A stretch of DNA of 40,535 nt, taken from the IMG/VR virus record IMGVR_UViG_3300048126_000147, positions 1 through 40,535 of that record; one strand, written 5' to 3'. The stretch is from a virus. Under the pieces are notes generated by a model. The model searched no databases. It was given only the letters and a program-made list of their open reading frames with translations, and was not told where the DNA came from. Position 1 is the first letter of the stretch. Each line of letters begins with the position of its first letter. A program made the position numbers and the translations under genes. Shown piece by piece: positions 39,945-40,535 of the stretch.

Positions 39945-40535
39945 ATGGCTAGAACAGATATAGCAGGTTTACTAACGGGCATCCCCAGTAGAGGCATTGA
40001 CCCTAACATGTCACCACAGGCGCAGCAAATAGCACTGGCACAACAAGCCGCGAAAGGGCTACAGAGTGGTGCCCGTGGTTTAATGGCTAGTGTATCGGGT
40101 AAGCCTGATGCCACTGCAATGGAAAGAGCAACGAATAGAGCCTCAATAGAGGAAAGACTACAGGCAGGGATGAGTCAACTTGATCTTACTAAAGTTGAAG
40201 ACTTGCTTAAACTCGCAAAAATTCAACAGGCTCGTGGTGATCTTGCAGGTGCAGCACAGACAACTGCTCGTATACAACAGATAAAACAATTAGAAGTTGA
40301 AGAAATACGCGCGACAGCCAGAGAAAAAAGAGAAATCAGTGCCGAGCAAAGGGCAGAAGAGGCTTACGAGTTCGGCAAGATAGACAGACTAGAAAGGAAA
40401 GACAGAAAAAAAATAGAAGACAAAATATCGGATGAAAACGCGAGACTCCGTCAAGCGGTTACTAAAAAGGAGTTAAATAGGGCTGACAAACAAAAAGCGG
40501 CTAATGCAACACTACGTTTGTTCTACACTAATGAG
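39945..40535 (+). CDS. Internal virion-like helical protein (3' partial)
   Basis: 197 codons are visible before the window ends with no stop. It starts MARTDIAGLLTGIPSRGIDP, then SPQAQQIALAQQAAKGLQSG, a beginning I associate with internal virion proteins of aquatic podoviruses, followed by charged helices rich in Gln, Arg and Glu (REISAEQRAEEAYEFGKIDR). It lies after the gp14-like gene, so it would correspond to the gp15-type gene of the second module. Confidence 0.75.
   Translation, partial: MARTDIAGLLTGIPSRGIDPNMSPQAQQIALAQQAAKGLQSGARGLMASVSGKPDATAMERATNRASIEERLQAGMSQLDLTKVEDLLKLAKIQQARGDLAGAAQTTARIQQIKQLEVEEIRATAREKREISAEQRAEEAYEFGKIDRLERKDRKKIEDKISDENARLRQAVTKKELNRADKQKAANATLRLFYTNE

Noticed and set aside
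1-40535. tRNA genes, CRISPR arrays, insertion sequences, integrase or attachment site
   Set aside because: I looked for tRNA-like cloverleaf ends, regularly spaced repeats, transposase motifs and tyrosine or serine recombinase signatures and saw none. Small or degenerate tRNAs cannot be excluded by eye.

Overview
The window is dsDNA of a tailed phage with a short-tail (podovirus, T7-like) virion plan. It carries a terminase large subunit, T7-type head-tail connector (portal), scaffold, major capsid protein, adaptor and nozzle (tail tubular A and B types), internal virion proteins and a fibre with a T7-type N-terminus. There is no T7-style RNA polymerase or DNA polymerase and no integrase. Early genes are of lambda/P22 style: Cro-like regulator, O-like initiator, NinB, HNH nuclease, single-strand annealing protein, YqaJ exonuclease and SSB. 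Sigma70-like promoters, a lipobox protein and an M15 endolysin point to a Gram-negative host. The overall look is that of uncultured aquatic phages, but the host cannot be named from sequence alone.

Layout. 1-1207 (+): lysis cassette (coiled-coil membrane protein cut by the window edge, small membrane protein, holin-like protein, M15 endolysin). 1246-4638 (-): Dam-type methyltransferase on a repeat-flanked insert, two small basic proteins, terminator, then the early operon cro-like / O-like initiator / unknown / ninB / HNH / unknown. 4639-4758: divergent promoters with a 27-bp operator-like palindrome. 4759-6901 (+): early operon with annealing protein, exonuclease and SSB. 6902-7157: a gap with a candidate small RNA or tiny gene and a terminator. 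7158-8260 (+): phosphoesterase and DUF3310. 8409-9694 (-): three unknown genes. 9902-17728 (+): packaging and head genes, including a cytosine methyltransferase that overlaps a second long open frame from almost the same start. 17780-32118 (+): adaptor, nozzle, internal virion proteins, T7-type fibre, seven-repeat predicted beta-propeller, fibre chaperone and lipoprotein.

From about 32.3 kb the window changes character. The first 127 bases of the window recur exactly at 32295-32421, and the two copies diverge at the next base. After this point a second lysis set (T7-like small holin, 3-TM holin) and a second adaptor, nozzle, fibre and internal-virion-protein set follow, in visibly more A/T-ending codons. 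No second terminase, portal or capsid gene is seen. The simplest reading is that 1-32294 is one complete circular (or circularly permuted) phage genome and 32422-40535 belongs to a second, related phage joined by an assembly path through a conserved lysis gene. A real tail-module duplication or recombination is the alternative. The two parts also share an approximately 815-bp fibre module (28613-29428 and 37626-38438).

The points most worth a second look are the 127-base junction, the overprinted methyltransferase locus, the methyltransferase insert that duplicated the convergent gene ends, the propeller beside the fibre, and a full-consensus promoter inside the second holin region.
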